NCBI RefSeq assembly: GCF_900112035.1
Contig: NZ_FOKC01000003.1
Span: forward strand, 366,343 to 430,342
Direction of reading: 5' to 3'
Source: Nocardioides alpinus
GTDB lineage: Bacteria > Actinomycetota > Actinomycetes > Propionibacteriales > Nocardioidaceae
Length of the DNA stretch: 64,000 nt
This document shows positions 1 through 7,107 of the stretch, piece by piece (the stretch's first letter is position 1; each line of letters opens with the position of its first letter). A program made the position numbers and the translations under genes. The notes below the pieces were generated by a model, which was given only the letters and a program-made list of their open reading frames with translations, did no database searches and was not told the origin of the DNA.

Positions 1-754
1 CGGCGATGCCCTCCTGCAGGTCGGCGGTCGCGAGCGTCAACGGCTGCGCCAGTGCCTCCCACTGCAGCGCTGCCTCGAAGTCGGCGTGGCCGCCGTCGGC
101 CAACGCGATCTTGGTGAGCCGGCTCGCGATCGGCGCGGTGGCGGCGATGCCGGCGGCGGTCGCGAGGACCTCGTCGAGGAAACCGTCGCCGTCGATCACG
201 CGGGACACCATTCCCAGGCGGAGTGCCTCGTCGGCCTCGACCACGCGTCCGGTCAGCAGCAGGTCGCGTGCGTGCGCGGGCCCGACCACGTCGGGCAGCA
301 GCCAGGTGCCGGCCATGCCGGCGTGCATGCCGAGCTTGTTGAAGGGCATACCCAGCTTGGCGCCGTCGGCGGCGTAGCGGATGTCGCACGCGAGCGCGAG
401 GCACAGCCCCGCGCCGATGGCGTGCCCGTTGACGGCAGCGATGGTCGGCACCTCGAGGCGCCGGATGGACAGCCACGCCCGGTAGAACGGCAGCATCCGG
501 GTGCGGAGCTCATCGACGCTGGCGTCGGGCTCACTGGCGATCCACGAGGTGTTGCCACCCGAGCAGAAGGCACTGCCCTCGCCGGTCACCACCACCGCCC
601 GGACGGAGGCGTCAGACGCCAGCTCGTCGATCGCCGCGGTCCACGACGCGGTCATCTCGTCGCTCATCGCGTTGCGCATGCCGGGGTTGTCGAGGGTCAG
701 CAGGGCGACCCCCTCGGACGGGCGCTCGAGGCGCAGGTGGGTCAGGTCAGCCAT
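1..754 (-). CDS. Enoyl-CoA hydratase/isomerase family protein (partial, C-terminus outside window)
   Basis: A crotonase-fold enzyme that probably hydrates or isomerises an enoyl-CoA in fatty acid or related acyl-CoA breakdown in the cytoplasm. It opens with ATG at 752-754 and reads without a stop to the window edge (251 residues visible). Both oxyanion-hole segments are present: FCSGGN at about residues 63-68 and HAIGAGLCLALACD at about 111-124, followed by the usual KLGMPFNKLGM stretch. Family members are about 260 residues long, so perhaps 10-15 residues are missing. The exact substrate cannot be told from the sequence. It is divergent from the DUF5679 gene. Confidence 0.9.
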   Translation of the reverse strand, partial: MADLTHLRLERPSEGVALLTLDNPGMRNAMSDEMTASWTAAIDELASDASVRAVVVTGEGSAFCSGGNTSWIASEPDASVDELRTRMLPFYRAWLSIRRLEVPTIAAVNGHAIGAGLCLALACDIRYAADGAKLGMPFNKLGMHAGMAGTWLLPDVVGPAHARDLLLTGRVVEADEALRLGMVSRVIDGDGFLDEVLATAAGIAATAPIASRLTKIALADGGHADFEAALQWEALAQPLTLATADLQEGIA

Positions 755-944
755 GCCCTGAGGGTACTGATCGGGCTGAGCCTCCGGACCATCGGTTTCA
801 CGCTCAGCGCGTGTGGTGCGTGAGCGTGAGCCACGCGTGGCGTAGGGTCGTCCGCGGAGCAAGGCAGACGCCTCGTTCCCCGGCGGGCTTCCCCGATTGA
901 CTTCCCGTCGCGACGACCAAGAAGAAACAAGCAAGGAGGCCGTC

Positions 945-1103
945 ATGGCGGAGACCTGGAGCGGTGAGTTCTACTGCGTCAAGTGCAAGGAAAAGCGCGA
1001 GGCGGAGGGCGAGATCAAGGTCAACGACAAGGGCACCAAGATGGCCAAGGGCGTCTGCCCGGTCTGCGGTACCAACCTGAACCGCATCCTCGGCAAGGCG
1101 TGA
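945..1103 (+). CDS. DUF5679 small zinc-ribbon protein
   Basis: A 52-residue protein with two CxxC pairs (CVKC near residue 11, CPVC near residue 38), so a likely zinc ribbon. The middle is basic and the end reads NRILGKA. It matches the conserved small actinobacterial DUF5679 family as I remember it; the role is unknown. The start at 945 is chosen because AAGGAGG sits five bases upstream (933-939); an earlier in-frame start at 897 has no such site. A strong hairpin terminator follows, so it is probably a single-gene transcript. Confidence 0.85.
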   Translation: MAETWSGEFYCVKCKEKREAEGEIKVNDKGTKMAKGVCPVCGTNLNRILGKA

Positions 1104-1123
1104 GCCTCAGCCATTGAGCTGAC

Positions 1124-1157
1124 AGCGGCGGCGTCACCTTCGGGTGACGCCGCCGCT
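1124..1157 (+). terminator. Hairpin terminator after the DUF5679 gene
   Basis: A perfect 15-bp stem (1124-1138 with 1143-1157) closed by a TTCG tetraloop, beginning 20 bases after the stop codon. The arms carry GGCGGCGTCACC and its complement. There is no long T-run, as is common in high-GC actinobacteria. Confidence 0.85.
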
Positions 1158-1230
1158 GTGCATTTCCCCCTCTCGAGCTGACCTGTGGAGGGCCGCCCTT
1201 CGCGGCGTGCCGCGTGGCAACCTCGGGTCC

Positions 1231-1743
1231 ATGCCCGTGCCGGTCCGCAACCCGTACGACGTCGCGCTGCGCGCGCAGCTCGACTGCCCTGCCGCGTGGC
1301 ACGCGCCCGTGGCGGCCGCCCTGGCCGCGGCTGGCGTGACGATCGACCCCCTCGCAGGTGTCGGCATCGCCGTGACGCCTGGGCGTGAGGTCTCGGACGG
1401 CGTCGACGACTGGAGCGTGTCGTCGCTCCCCCACCTGCTGGTCGGTGTCTGGCCGTACGCCGTCGAGGTCGGACCGTGGGCGACCCCGGGCGTCGGGCCG
1501 TGTGCGCGCTGCGTCGAGGCCGCTGTGCTCGACGACGGGAGTCGGCTGCGTCACCCGCAGCTGCCGCGCCCTCTGGCCGCGATGGGCGCGGGCGCGGCCG
1601 CGCGCGAGCTGGGTGCCTGGGTCCGGGGCGAGACGCCCCCCACGTGGCTCACCTCGTGGCGCTTCGACCACGAGCCGCTACCGCGGGCCCGCCGCTGGCA
1701 GCGCCATCCCTACTGCGGGTGCGCCTGGTTCGACACGGCCTGA
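1231..1743 (+). CDS. Orphan SagC/E1-like (TOMM cyclodehydratase-like) zinc protein
   Basis: A 170-residue protein with no clear catalytic domain. Its C-terminal half resembles the zinc-binding tail of E1-like/SagC-type proteins used in azoline peptide biosynthesis: a GPWATPG segment, then CARC, and a terminal RRWQRHPYCGCAW segment. The four cysteines (CARC and CGC plus a neighbour) would bind zinc. No precursor peptide, YcaO or dehydrogenase gene is near, so a peptide-modifying role is doubtful. I start at ATG 1231, because the longer frame from 1144 begins inside the preceding terminator hairpin. Confidence 0.5.
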   Translation: MPVPVRNPYDVALRAQLDCPAAWHAPVAAALAAAGVTIDPLAGVGIAVTPGREVSDGVDDWSVSSLPHLLVGVWPYAVEVGPWATPGVGPCARCVEAAVLDDGSRLRHPQLPRPLAAMGAGAAARELGAWVRGETPPTWLTSWRFDHEPLPRARRWQRHPYCGCAWFDTA

Positions 1744-1759
1744 GCCTGCGCGCTCGTCA

Positions 1760-1930
1760 TCACCACCACGCGCTGTCGAGCTTGCCCTCCATCGCCCGGA
1801 GGTGGGTCCGGGAGCAGGAGTCGCAGAAGGCGCGGCGCCGACCGTCCTCGACCGAGGTGGTCCAGGTCAACGTCTCGGCCGCGGGCGCCCGGGTGCCGCA
1901 GTAGTCGCAGGTGACGGTGTCGTCGTCCAC
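1760..1930 (-). CDS. Small treble-clef/zinc-ribbon protein
   Basis: A 56-residue protein starting with GTG at 1928-1930. It has CDYC near residue 8 and CDSC near residue 37, spaced like a zinc ribbon, and ends in DSAWW. The function is unknown. No Shine-Dalgarno sequence is visible upstream, so it may be leaderless. It converges with the SagC-like gene (16 bases between stops). A 22-bp hairpin lies just upstream and separates it from the next small gene. Confidence 0.65.
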   Translation of the reverse strand: MDDDTVTCDYCGTRAPAAETLTWTTSVEDGRRRAFCDSCSRTHLRAMEGKLDSAWW

Positions 1931-1950
1931 GGCACCACGGTACAGAAATG

Positions 1951-1997
1951 ACCACGAGCCGGTACGTCGTCAGGGTGACGACGTACCGGCTCGTGGT
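1951..1997 (-). terminator. Perfect 22-bp hairpin between two small genes
   Basis: Arms 1951-1972 and 1976-1997 are perfectly complementary over 22 bp, with a GGG/CCC loop. It lies downstream of the small gene at 2065-2259 and just upstream of the zinc-ribbon gene, so it most likely ends transcription coming from the whiB7 side. Confidence 0.75.
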
Positions 1998-2064
1998 TCT
2001 GGTGGCTCACCCGCGATCAGGGCGAGAGCCGTCCTGCGGTCCGGGCCTGGCCCGGACAGCCGGA

Positions 2065-2259
2065 TCAGATCGCGCGGGCGAGGGCGAGACGCGCCTGCTG
2101 CGCGGCCAGCTCGGCCTTGCGGCTCATGCGGCGGGCCATCATCAGGTGGTGGCCGCGTCGCAGTTCGTGCGCCTCTCCCAGGCGCGCGGTCATTTGCGCG
2201 CGTGCGAGTTCTTCATGCATGAGATTCATGGCAGTGCTTCCATTTCGGTAGGTCTTCAT
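2065..2259 (-). CDS. Small basic helical protein downstream of whiB7
   Basis: A protein of 64 residues (ATG at 2259, AAGGA ten bases upstream) or 54 residues if the internal ATG at 2229 (GGAAG seven bases upstream) is used. The core from MNLMHEELARAQ onward is alanine/arginine-rich and should be one or two amphipathic helices, with no membrane segment. I do not recognise a domain. It lies 46 bases after whiB7 on the same strand and may be co-transcribed with it; a strong hairpin follows. Confidence 0.6.
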   Translation of the reverse strand: MKTYRNGSTAMNLMHEELARAQMTARLGEAHELRRGHHLMMARRMSRKAELAAQQARLALARAI

Positions 2260-2305
2260 TGAGGTGTGTTCCTTGTGTTTCCTCGGAGGGATGAGCGGCA
2301 GGCGC

Positions 2306-2674
2306 CTACGCGGCGGCCCCGTCCTTGACCTGTGCAGCAGGAGCTGCGACCTGCTCGGACTTGCGGGGCCGGCCTCGCGGCCGCTTGCGCGGGATCACCA
2401 CGCCCTGGAGGAAGAGCTCCCCTCCCCAGACGCCCCACGGCTCGCGCCGGTCGAGGGCTCCGTCGAGACAGAGCGCCCGCACGGGGCAGTCCGTGCACAG
2501 GGCCTTGGCGTGCTCGACGTCCGCGGGGGACTCGGCAAACCACAGCTCTGCGTCGTTGACGCGGCAGGGCAGCAACTCTTCATCCACTCCGGCGGCGGCG
2601 TCGTGCAGGGCTCCCAAGGGTGACTGGAGCTCGACATCGGCGGCGCGGGGGCGGACGAGTTCGCTGATGGTCAT
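2306..2674 (-). CDS. whiB7: Transcription factor WhiB7
   Basis: An iron-sulfur WhiB-family activator of intrinsic antibiotic resistance genes, acting with the principal sigma factor. The 122 residues show the four cluster cysteines (C37, C60, C63, C69), the GVWGG turn at 81-85 and, diagnostic for WhiB7, a C-terminal AT-hook RGRPRK at about 100-105. The start at 2674 follows a strong GGAGGAGG site; the frame is open further upstream but those residues belong to the leader. The 5' leader carries a 61-codon ORF and an attenuator hairpin, and the promoter has an AT-rich box next to the -35, all typical of whiB7. It is therefore probably autoregulated and induced by ribosome-stalling drugs. Confidence 0.93.
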   Translation of the reverse strand: MTISELVRPRAADVELQSPLGALHDAAAGVDEELLPCRVNDAELWFAESPADVEHAKALCTDCPVRALCLDGALDRREPWGVWGGELFLQGVVIPRKRPRGRPRKSEQVAAPAAQVKDGAAA

Positions 2675-2736
2675 GTGTTTCACCTCCTCCTCGTTGACCT
2701 GATCGCGGGTGGACAAGCAGTGCTGGACAAACAGAA

Positions 2737-2769
2737 AGGCCGCGGATCCCGGTGAGGGTTCCGCGGCCT
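2737..2769 (-). terminator. Attenuator terminator in the whiB7 leader
   Basis: On the minus strand a perfect 10-bp GC stem (2769-2760 with 2746-2737) is followed by TTTCTGTTTG, a proper intrinsic terminator. It lies between the stop of the leader ORF (2797) and whiB7 (2674). A competing pairing exists: GTCTGGAG (2817-2810, in the last codons of the leader ORF) can pair with CTCCAGGC (2773-2766), which overlaps the first arm of the terminator. Confidence 0.8.
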
Positions 2770-2796
2770 GGAGGCTGCCGATGAGAGGTGTGTGAC

Positions 2797-2982
2797 CTAG
2801 CTCGACGGACTCCAGACGAGAGAACCCGGGAAATCGCCCTTGATGCGAACGATGGCGGCGGCGTCGCCCTGGACAGCCACCGCGCCGGCACCGAGGACGC
2901 GCGTGTGCGCGCAGGGGCGGCCGAGGGTGGACATGCCGAAGGACGGCATCCAAGCCGTCATCGTCTTCGTGTAGTTCTCCAT
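2797..2982 (-). CDS. whiB7 leader ORF (uORF)
   Basis: A 61-codon leader ORF starting at ATG 2980-2982 with AAGGAGG eight bases upstream; a nearby GTG is too close to that site. The peptide begins MENYTKTMTAW and ends SPSS. It has no recognisable domain. In whiB7 of other actinobacteria, translation of a short upstream ORF controls a downstream terminator. Here the stop is 27 bases before the attenuator stem, a suitable distance for that mechanism. The peptide may have no job other than sensing ribosome speed. Confidence 0.8.
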   Translation of the reverse strand: MENYTKTMTAWMPSFGMSTLGRPCAHTRVLGAGAVAVQGDAAAIVRIKGDFPGSLVWSPSS

Positions 2983-3057
2983 GCTGGCCACCTCCTTCGG
3001 GGCATCGGGCGCGAATCGTTGTCAGCGATCCCATGCGCGTGGGTTGTTGTGAGAGAA

Positions 3058-3103
3058 AAGGTAAACCCTGTCTCACGTCAGGGGCAAACCATTTTATGGG
3101 TAT
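3058..3103 (-). promoter_or_regulatory. whiB7 promoter with AT-rich WhiB7 box
   Basis: Reading the minus strand: an AT-rich run (ATAAAAT, 3097-3091) sits directly upstream of a -35-like TTGCCC (3087-3082), then 18 bases to a -10-like TACCTT (3063-3058). AT-rich DNA abutting the -35 is the known binding geometry of WhiB7's AT-hook. The box abuts the 3' end of uvrD2. Confidence 0.6.
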
Positions 3104-3106
3104 TAC

Positions 3107-5167
3107 TCAGTTTTTCTTTTCCGGACCGTCTCCCGAGGCCCCGGCGACCAGCGCGAGCACCTCGTCGCCGTACTTGGTGAGCTTGCCCGGGCCCACGCCG
3201 CTGATGGCGCGCAGCCCCTTCTCGTCGGTGGGTGCGTGCTCGGCGATGAGCTGGAGCGTGGCATCGGTGAAGATCACGAAGGCCGGGACGCTGTCACCTG
3301 AGGCCCGGGCCAGGCGCCACTCGCGCAACCGCTCGAACAACGCCTCGTCGTAGGACGCCGGGCAGTCGGCACACCGGCCGGTCTTCTTCTCCCGGGCGTT
3401 GGAGAGCGCCTTGCCGCACTCGCGGCAGTGCAGGGCGGCCCGGTTGCGCTTGGTGCGCTCGCGGCGCTGGGCGGACACGCCGGGCACGCCGTCGAGGAGG
3501 TCGGCCAGGAACGGCGAGCTCCCCCGGTTGGCACGCCCGCCGGGCTCCCGGGCGGTCGCCCACGACACGGTGAGCTCGTCGCGGGCGCGGGTCATCGCGA
3601 CGTAGAGCAGGCGCCGCTCCTCCTCGATCTCCGCGGGGGTCTGCGCCTGGTTGATCGGCATCATCTTCTCGTGCATGCCGGCCACGAAGACGGCATCCCA
3701 CTCGAGTCCCTTGGCGGAGTGGATGGTGGCGAGGGTGACCGCGTCGGCCACCGGGGCGTGCTGCTCGCCCGCACGCCGGTCGAGGTCGTCGACGAAGTCA
3801 CCCAGGCCGGCCTCCGGCCGCTCCTTGGCGAAGTCGGCGGCCAGGTCGACGAGCGCCTGCAGGGACTCCCAGCGGTTGCGGACCTCTCCCCGACCCTCGG
3901 GAGGCTGGGTGGAGTGGCCCATCTGGGAGAGCACGGCCACGACCGAGTCGGCCACTGGGCCGGAGGCCTCTCCCCCGCGAGCCGCCCCGCGAACGAGGGT
4001 GATCGCCTGCCGCACCTCGCCTCGGTCGAAGAACCGGGCTCCGCCGCGTACGACGTAGGGGAGGCTGCGCGCGGCGAGGGCCTCCTCGAAGCGCTCCGAC
4101 TGTGCGTTGATGCGCAGCAGCACCGCCATCCGGCTCGCGGGGGTGCCCTGGGCGCGCAGCGCGGCGATCCGGTCGGCGACGGCGTCCGCCTCGGCCACCT
4201 CGTCGGTGGCCTCGCGGAAGGTGATGGCGGCGCCGGCCGGCCGCTGGGCCACCAGGTCGACGCCCTTGCTCGGGGTGCCGGCCAGGAGCCGGTTGGCGCC
4301 CGCGACGACCTCGGGGGTGGAGCGGTAGTTGCGGACCAGCTCGACGCTGGTGGCCGAGGGGAACCGCTGGGTGAACTCGCGCAGGTAGCGCGCATCGGCG
4401 CCTGCGAAGGAGTAGATCGTCTGGGCCGGGTCGCCGACGACACAGAGCTCGTCGCGCCCGCCGAGCCACAGGTCGAGGAGCGCGTGCTGGAGGGGCGAGA
4501 CGTCCTGGAACTCGTCGACGGTGAACCACTTGTACTGCCGGCGCACCTGGGCCGCGACCGCCTCGTTGTCGGCGAGCAGCCCGGCGCCGAACAGCAGGAC
4601 GTCCTCCATGTCCATCCGGCCCTGGCCGCGCTTGACCTCCTCGTAGGCGTCGAACGCACGGGCGACGACCTCGGGGTCCATGCCGGACACCGCACGACCG
4701 CGGGACCGGGCGATGCCGGCATAGGTGTCGGGACTGACGTTGGAGACCTTGGCCCACTCGATCTCGCTCGCGAGGTCGCGCAGGGTCGCCTGGTCGACGC
4801 CGAGCCGCTGCCGGCGGGCCGCGAGCGCGAGCATGCCGAGCTTGGACTCGGTCAGCTCGGGCAGCTCACGCTGGTGCACCCGTGGCCAGAAGAACCGGAG
4901 CTGGCGCAGTGCGGCGGAGTGGAACGTACGGGCCTGGACGCCCGGGGCGCCGAGCGAGCGCAGCCGCTCCCGCATCTCACCGGCGGCGCGGGTCGTGAAC
5001 GAGAGCGCCAGGACCTCGGTCGGCGCGTAGAGCCCCGTGGCGACGCCGTGGGCGATCCGGTGGGTGACGGCGCGGGTCTTGCCCGTGCCGGCGCCGGCGA
5101 GCACCCGGACCGGTCCGCGCAGGGCTTCGGCGACCTGGCGCTGCTCGGGGTCGAGCGCTTCGAGCAA
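3107..5167 (-). CDS. uvrD2: ATP-dependent DNA helicase UvrD2 (UvrD/PcrA type with HRDC domain)
   Basis: A superfamily 1A 3'-5' DNA helicase of 686 residues for repair. Walker A is AGAGTGKTR near residue 25, with the helicase motifs VDEFQD and TIHSAKGLEW further on. The C-terminal part carries a four-cysteine motif (CREC ... CADC) and then an HRDC-like domain (LREWRLARASGDSVPAFVIFTD region), the architecture of actinobacterial UvrD2. The ATG at 5165-5167 gives the expected N-terminus just ahead of the nucleotide-binding loop. It lies directly upstream of whiB7, whose promoter starts at its stop codon. Confidence 0.92.
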   Translation of the reverse strand: MLEALDPEQRQVAEALRGPVRVLAGAGTGKTRAVTHRIAHGVATGLYAPTEVLALSFTTRAAGEMRERLRSLGAPGVQARTFHSAALRQLRFFWPRVHQRELPELTESKLGMLALAARRQRLGVDQATLRDLASEIEWAKVSNVSPDTYAGIARSRGRAVSGMDPEVVARAFDAYEEVKRGQGRMDMEDVLLFGAGLLADNEAVAAQVRRQYKWFTVDEFQDVSPLQHALLDLWLGGRDELCVVGDPAQTIYSFAGADARYLREFTQRFPSATSVELVRNYRSTPEVVAGANRLLAGTPSKGVDLVAQRPAGAAITFREATDEVAEADAVADRIAALRAQGTPASRMAVLLRINAQSERFEEALAARSLPYVVRGGARFFDRGEVRQAITLVRGAARGGEASGPVADSVVAVLSQMGHSTQPPEGRGEVRNRWESLQALVDLAADFAKERPEAGLGDFVDDLDRRAGEQHAPVADAVTLATIHSAKGLEWDAVFVAGMHEKMMPINQAQTPAEIEEERRLLYVAMTRARDELTVSWATAREPGGRANRGSSPFLADLLDGVPGVSAQRRERTKRNRAALHCRECGKALSNAREKKTGRCADCPASYDEALFERLREWRLARASGDSVPAFVIFTDATLQLIAEHAPTDEKGLRAISGVGPGKLTKYGDEVLALVAGASGDGPEKKN

Positions 5168-5306
5168 GGTCGCTCTCCTGCCGTGGCCGGTGGGTGTGAG
5201 GGGCGTGCGCCACCCTATGCGCCGGCGCCGACAGCCGGCCGACCGCTGTCAACAGGCACGTGGTGGCCGCGGGAATGCCGGCACGGCCGTCGCCGTTGAA
5301 GCAGGC

Positions 5307-5558
5307 ATGACCGAGAGCCAGTTCACGATGTTCACCACGCCCTGGTGCGGTTACTGCCACCGCCTGAAGAGCCAGCTCGACCGCGAGGGGATCACCTTCG
5401 ACCTCGTCGACATCGAGCAGCAGCCCGACGCGGCCTTCACCGTCGAGCAGGCCAACGGCGGCAACCAGACCGTGCCGACCCTCCTCTTCACGGACGGCAG
5501 CACGCTCACCAACCCGTCCGTGGCGCAGATCAAGGAGAGGCTGGCCTCCCTTTCGTGA
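5307..5558 (+). CDS. Mycoredoxin (glutaredoxin-like, CGYC active site)
   Basis: An 83-residue glutaredoxin-fold protein with the active-site motif TTPWCGYCHRLK near residues 10-21 and the cis-Pro TVPT segment. Proteins of this type in actinobacteria reduce mycothiol mixed disulfides. It is divergent from uvrD2, the arrangement I recall from M. tuberculosis, where mycoredoxin-1 lies next to uvrD2. The ATG start is chosen because the longer frame would add a GC-rich tail unrelated to the family. Confidence 0.9.
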   Translation: MTESQFTMFTTPWCGYCHRLKSQLDREGITFDLVDIEQQPDAAFTVEQANGGNQTVPTLLFTDGSTLTNPSVAQIKERLASLS

Positions 5559-5601
5559 GGCTGCCCGGAGACTCGCCGCGCCGCGGGGTTAGCCTGCTGT
5601 C

Positions 5602-6069
5602 GTGTCCTTGCTGAACTCGATCGATCGTGACCACGTCCTCACCGCCATCGAGACCTGGGACACGGCGGGTGGCGGCAACTACATGCTCGTACGTGGCGGG
5701 GTGTCGACCCACGTCCTGCTGCACCTCGGACGTGAGTACGACGCCGCGGCCATCGCCGGCATCGCCCACGGCCTGGCGACCGGGCGCACGCTGACGCCTG
5801 CGGACATCCCCGGTGGCTCCGAGGGTGCGAGCAAGGCGCTGACCCGCCTCGGCTTCGAGATCCGCGACGACTCCCCTCCTGGAGCCAGCAAGTCGCGCCT
5901 GCCGACTGCGAACAAGCGCACCGGCACGCCGCGCCCCACCCGTACGAGCCGCGCAGCCAGCCCGTCGACGCCGCGCCCGCGCCCCGCCGCCAGCGACAAG
6001 CCGGACGTCCTGTGCCCCAGGTGCTTCATCGCAGTGCCTGCGACGGGCATCTGCGACACCTGCGACTGA
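5602..6069 (+). CDS. Stand-alone ScoMcrA-head-like domain protein with C-terminal zinc ribbon
   Basis: A 155-residue protein starting at GTG 5602. Residues about 10-85 (DHVLTAIETWD ... HLGREYDAAAIAGIAHGLATG ... LTRLGFEI) resemble the N-terminal head domain found in ScoMcrA-type modification-dependent restriction enzymes. A proline/threonine/arginine-rich linker follows, then a zinc ribbon (CPRC ... CDTC) at the very end. No HNH nuclease is attached and none is nearby. It lies 43 bases after mycoredoxin on the same strand. The domain assignment is from memory of the motif pattern and should be treated as tentative. Confidence 0.55.
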   Translation: MSLLNSIDRDHVLTAIETWDTAGGGNYMLVRGGVSTHVLLHLGREYDAAAIAGIAHGLATGRTLTPADIPGGSEGASKALTRLGFEIRDDSPPGASKSRLPTANKRTGTPRPTRTSRAASPSTPRPRPAASDKPDVLCPRCFIAVPATGICDTCD

Positions 6070-6120
6070 CCAGCGCGCACCGGGTCACGCGGTCACGAAG
6101 CGTGTCCAGACACCTGGTCC

Positions 6121-7044
6121 TCAACCCCAGCCGGGCCCGTCGAGCGGGCGGCCGAACCACGCCTGGATGAGCGAGGACGAGATCGAGATGCCGCGCGGCA
6201 CCACGAGCTCGCCCGATCGCCCGGCGGCCTCGAACTCGCCGCGGGTCCACCACCGCCCCTCCTCGATCTCGGCACCGTCGACGTCGATCTCGGTGCTGAC
6301 GGCCCGGCCGGTGAAGCCCAGCATCAGGCTCGCCGGGAGCGGCCACGGCTGGCTGCCGAAGTAGCCCACCTCCCCCACCCGCACGCCGACCTCCTCGTGC
6401 ACCTCACGGCGCACGGCGTCCTCCAGCGTCTCCCCCGGCTCGCAGAAGCCCGCCAGCGTCGACCAGCGTCCCGCCGGCCAGGCCCGGTTGCGACCGAGCA
6501 GGATCGCCTCGTCGTCGCCCTCGCCGTGGGTGATCGCCATGATCACCGCCGGGTCCGTGCGGGGGAACTGCGCGCGGTCGCACCGGGTGCACCGGAGCTC
6601 GTGCCCGGCAGCCCGGTCGACCAGCGTGCCACCGCAGCGCGGGCAGAACTTCGTGGCGTGGTGCCACTCGGCGAGCCCGATCGCATGCATCAGCAGCGGC
6701 GCCTCGTCGGGGGCGTGGTCGGCCACGAGGGTCAGCACGTCACGCAGCGGCACCCACTCCTCCGGCTGCCCGGGGGCGGCGTCGGGCGCGACGATCACCG
6801 CCAGGTGCACGACACCGTCGCGGTCACCGAGGAGGACGAGGGTGCCGTCCGGCGCCTCGTCCGGCGCGACCCACACGATCGCGCCGTCCACCGGGCGGAG
6901 CCGGTTGCCTGCCACCACGAGCACCCGCGTCGCCGGGTCGGACATCCGCGCGGCGAGCCACGCCTCGTCGGTGCGCTGGAGGCCCATGCGGTTGTGGGCA
7001 TGACGGGAGAGGGCCACGTGCGGGAGGGGCTGTTCGGAGGTCAC
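6121..7044 (-). CDS. nudC: NAD(+) diphosphatase / NAD-cap RNA hydrolase NudC
   Basis: A Nudix hydrolase of 307 residues that cleaves NAD(H) or NAD-capped RNA to NMN. A zinc finger (CPRCGG ... CTRC) precedes the Nudix box, GFCEPGETLEDAVRREVHEEVG in outline (GX5EX7REUXEEXGU), and the SQPWPLPASLMLGF motif typical of NudC follows it. The GTG start at 7042-7044 gives full family length; an internal ATG is possible. It is divergent from aztD, with the Zur boxes in between, and converges with the ScoMcrA-head-like gene. Confidence 0.93.
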   Translation of the reverse strand: MTSEQPLPHVALSRHAHNRMGLQRTDEAWLAARMSDPATRVLVVAGNRLRPVDGAIVWVAPDEAPDGTLVLLGDRDGVVHLAVIVAPDAAPGQPEEWVPLRDVLTLVADHAPDEAPLLMHAIGLAEWHHATKFCPRCGGTLVDRAAGHELRCTRCDRAQFPRTDPAVIMAITHGEGDDEAILLGRNRAWPAGRWSTLAGFCEPGETLEDAVRREVHEEVGVRVGEVGYFGSQPWPLPASLMLGFTGRAVSTEIDVDGAEIEEGRWWTRGEFEAAGRSGELVVPRGISISSSLIQAWFGRPLDGPGWG

Positions 7045-7069
7045 GCCGTCAGGTTATCGCCGACAACTT

Positions 7070-7107
7070 TTGACAATGGTTCTCATTTGAGTTGAGAATC
7101 ATTCTCA
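7070..7107 (+). promoter_or_regulatory. Promoter with two Zur-type boxes ahead of aztD
   Basis: TTGACA (7070-7075) and GAGAAT (7094-7099), 18 bases apart, make a good promoter whose start point would fall at or next to the ATG at 7107, so the gene is probably leaderless. A perfect 7-1-7 palindrome TGAGAATCATTCTCA (7093-7107) covers the -10 and the start. A second imperfect copy, TGACAATGGTTCTCA (7071-7085), covers the -35. Both fit the actinobacterial Zur/Fur box pattern; Zur is favoured by the gene product. Confidence 0.75.

Noticed and set aside
2675..3076. A longer whiB7 frame open to 3076
   Set aside because: The added residues are translated leader sequence; the strong ribosome site and family N-terminus place the start at 2674.
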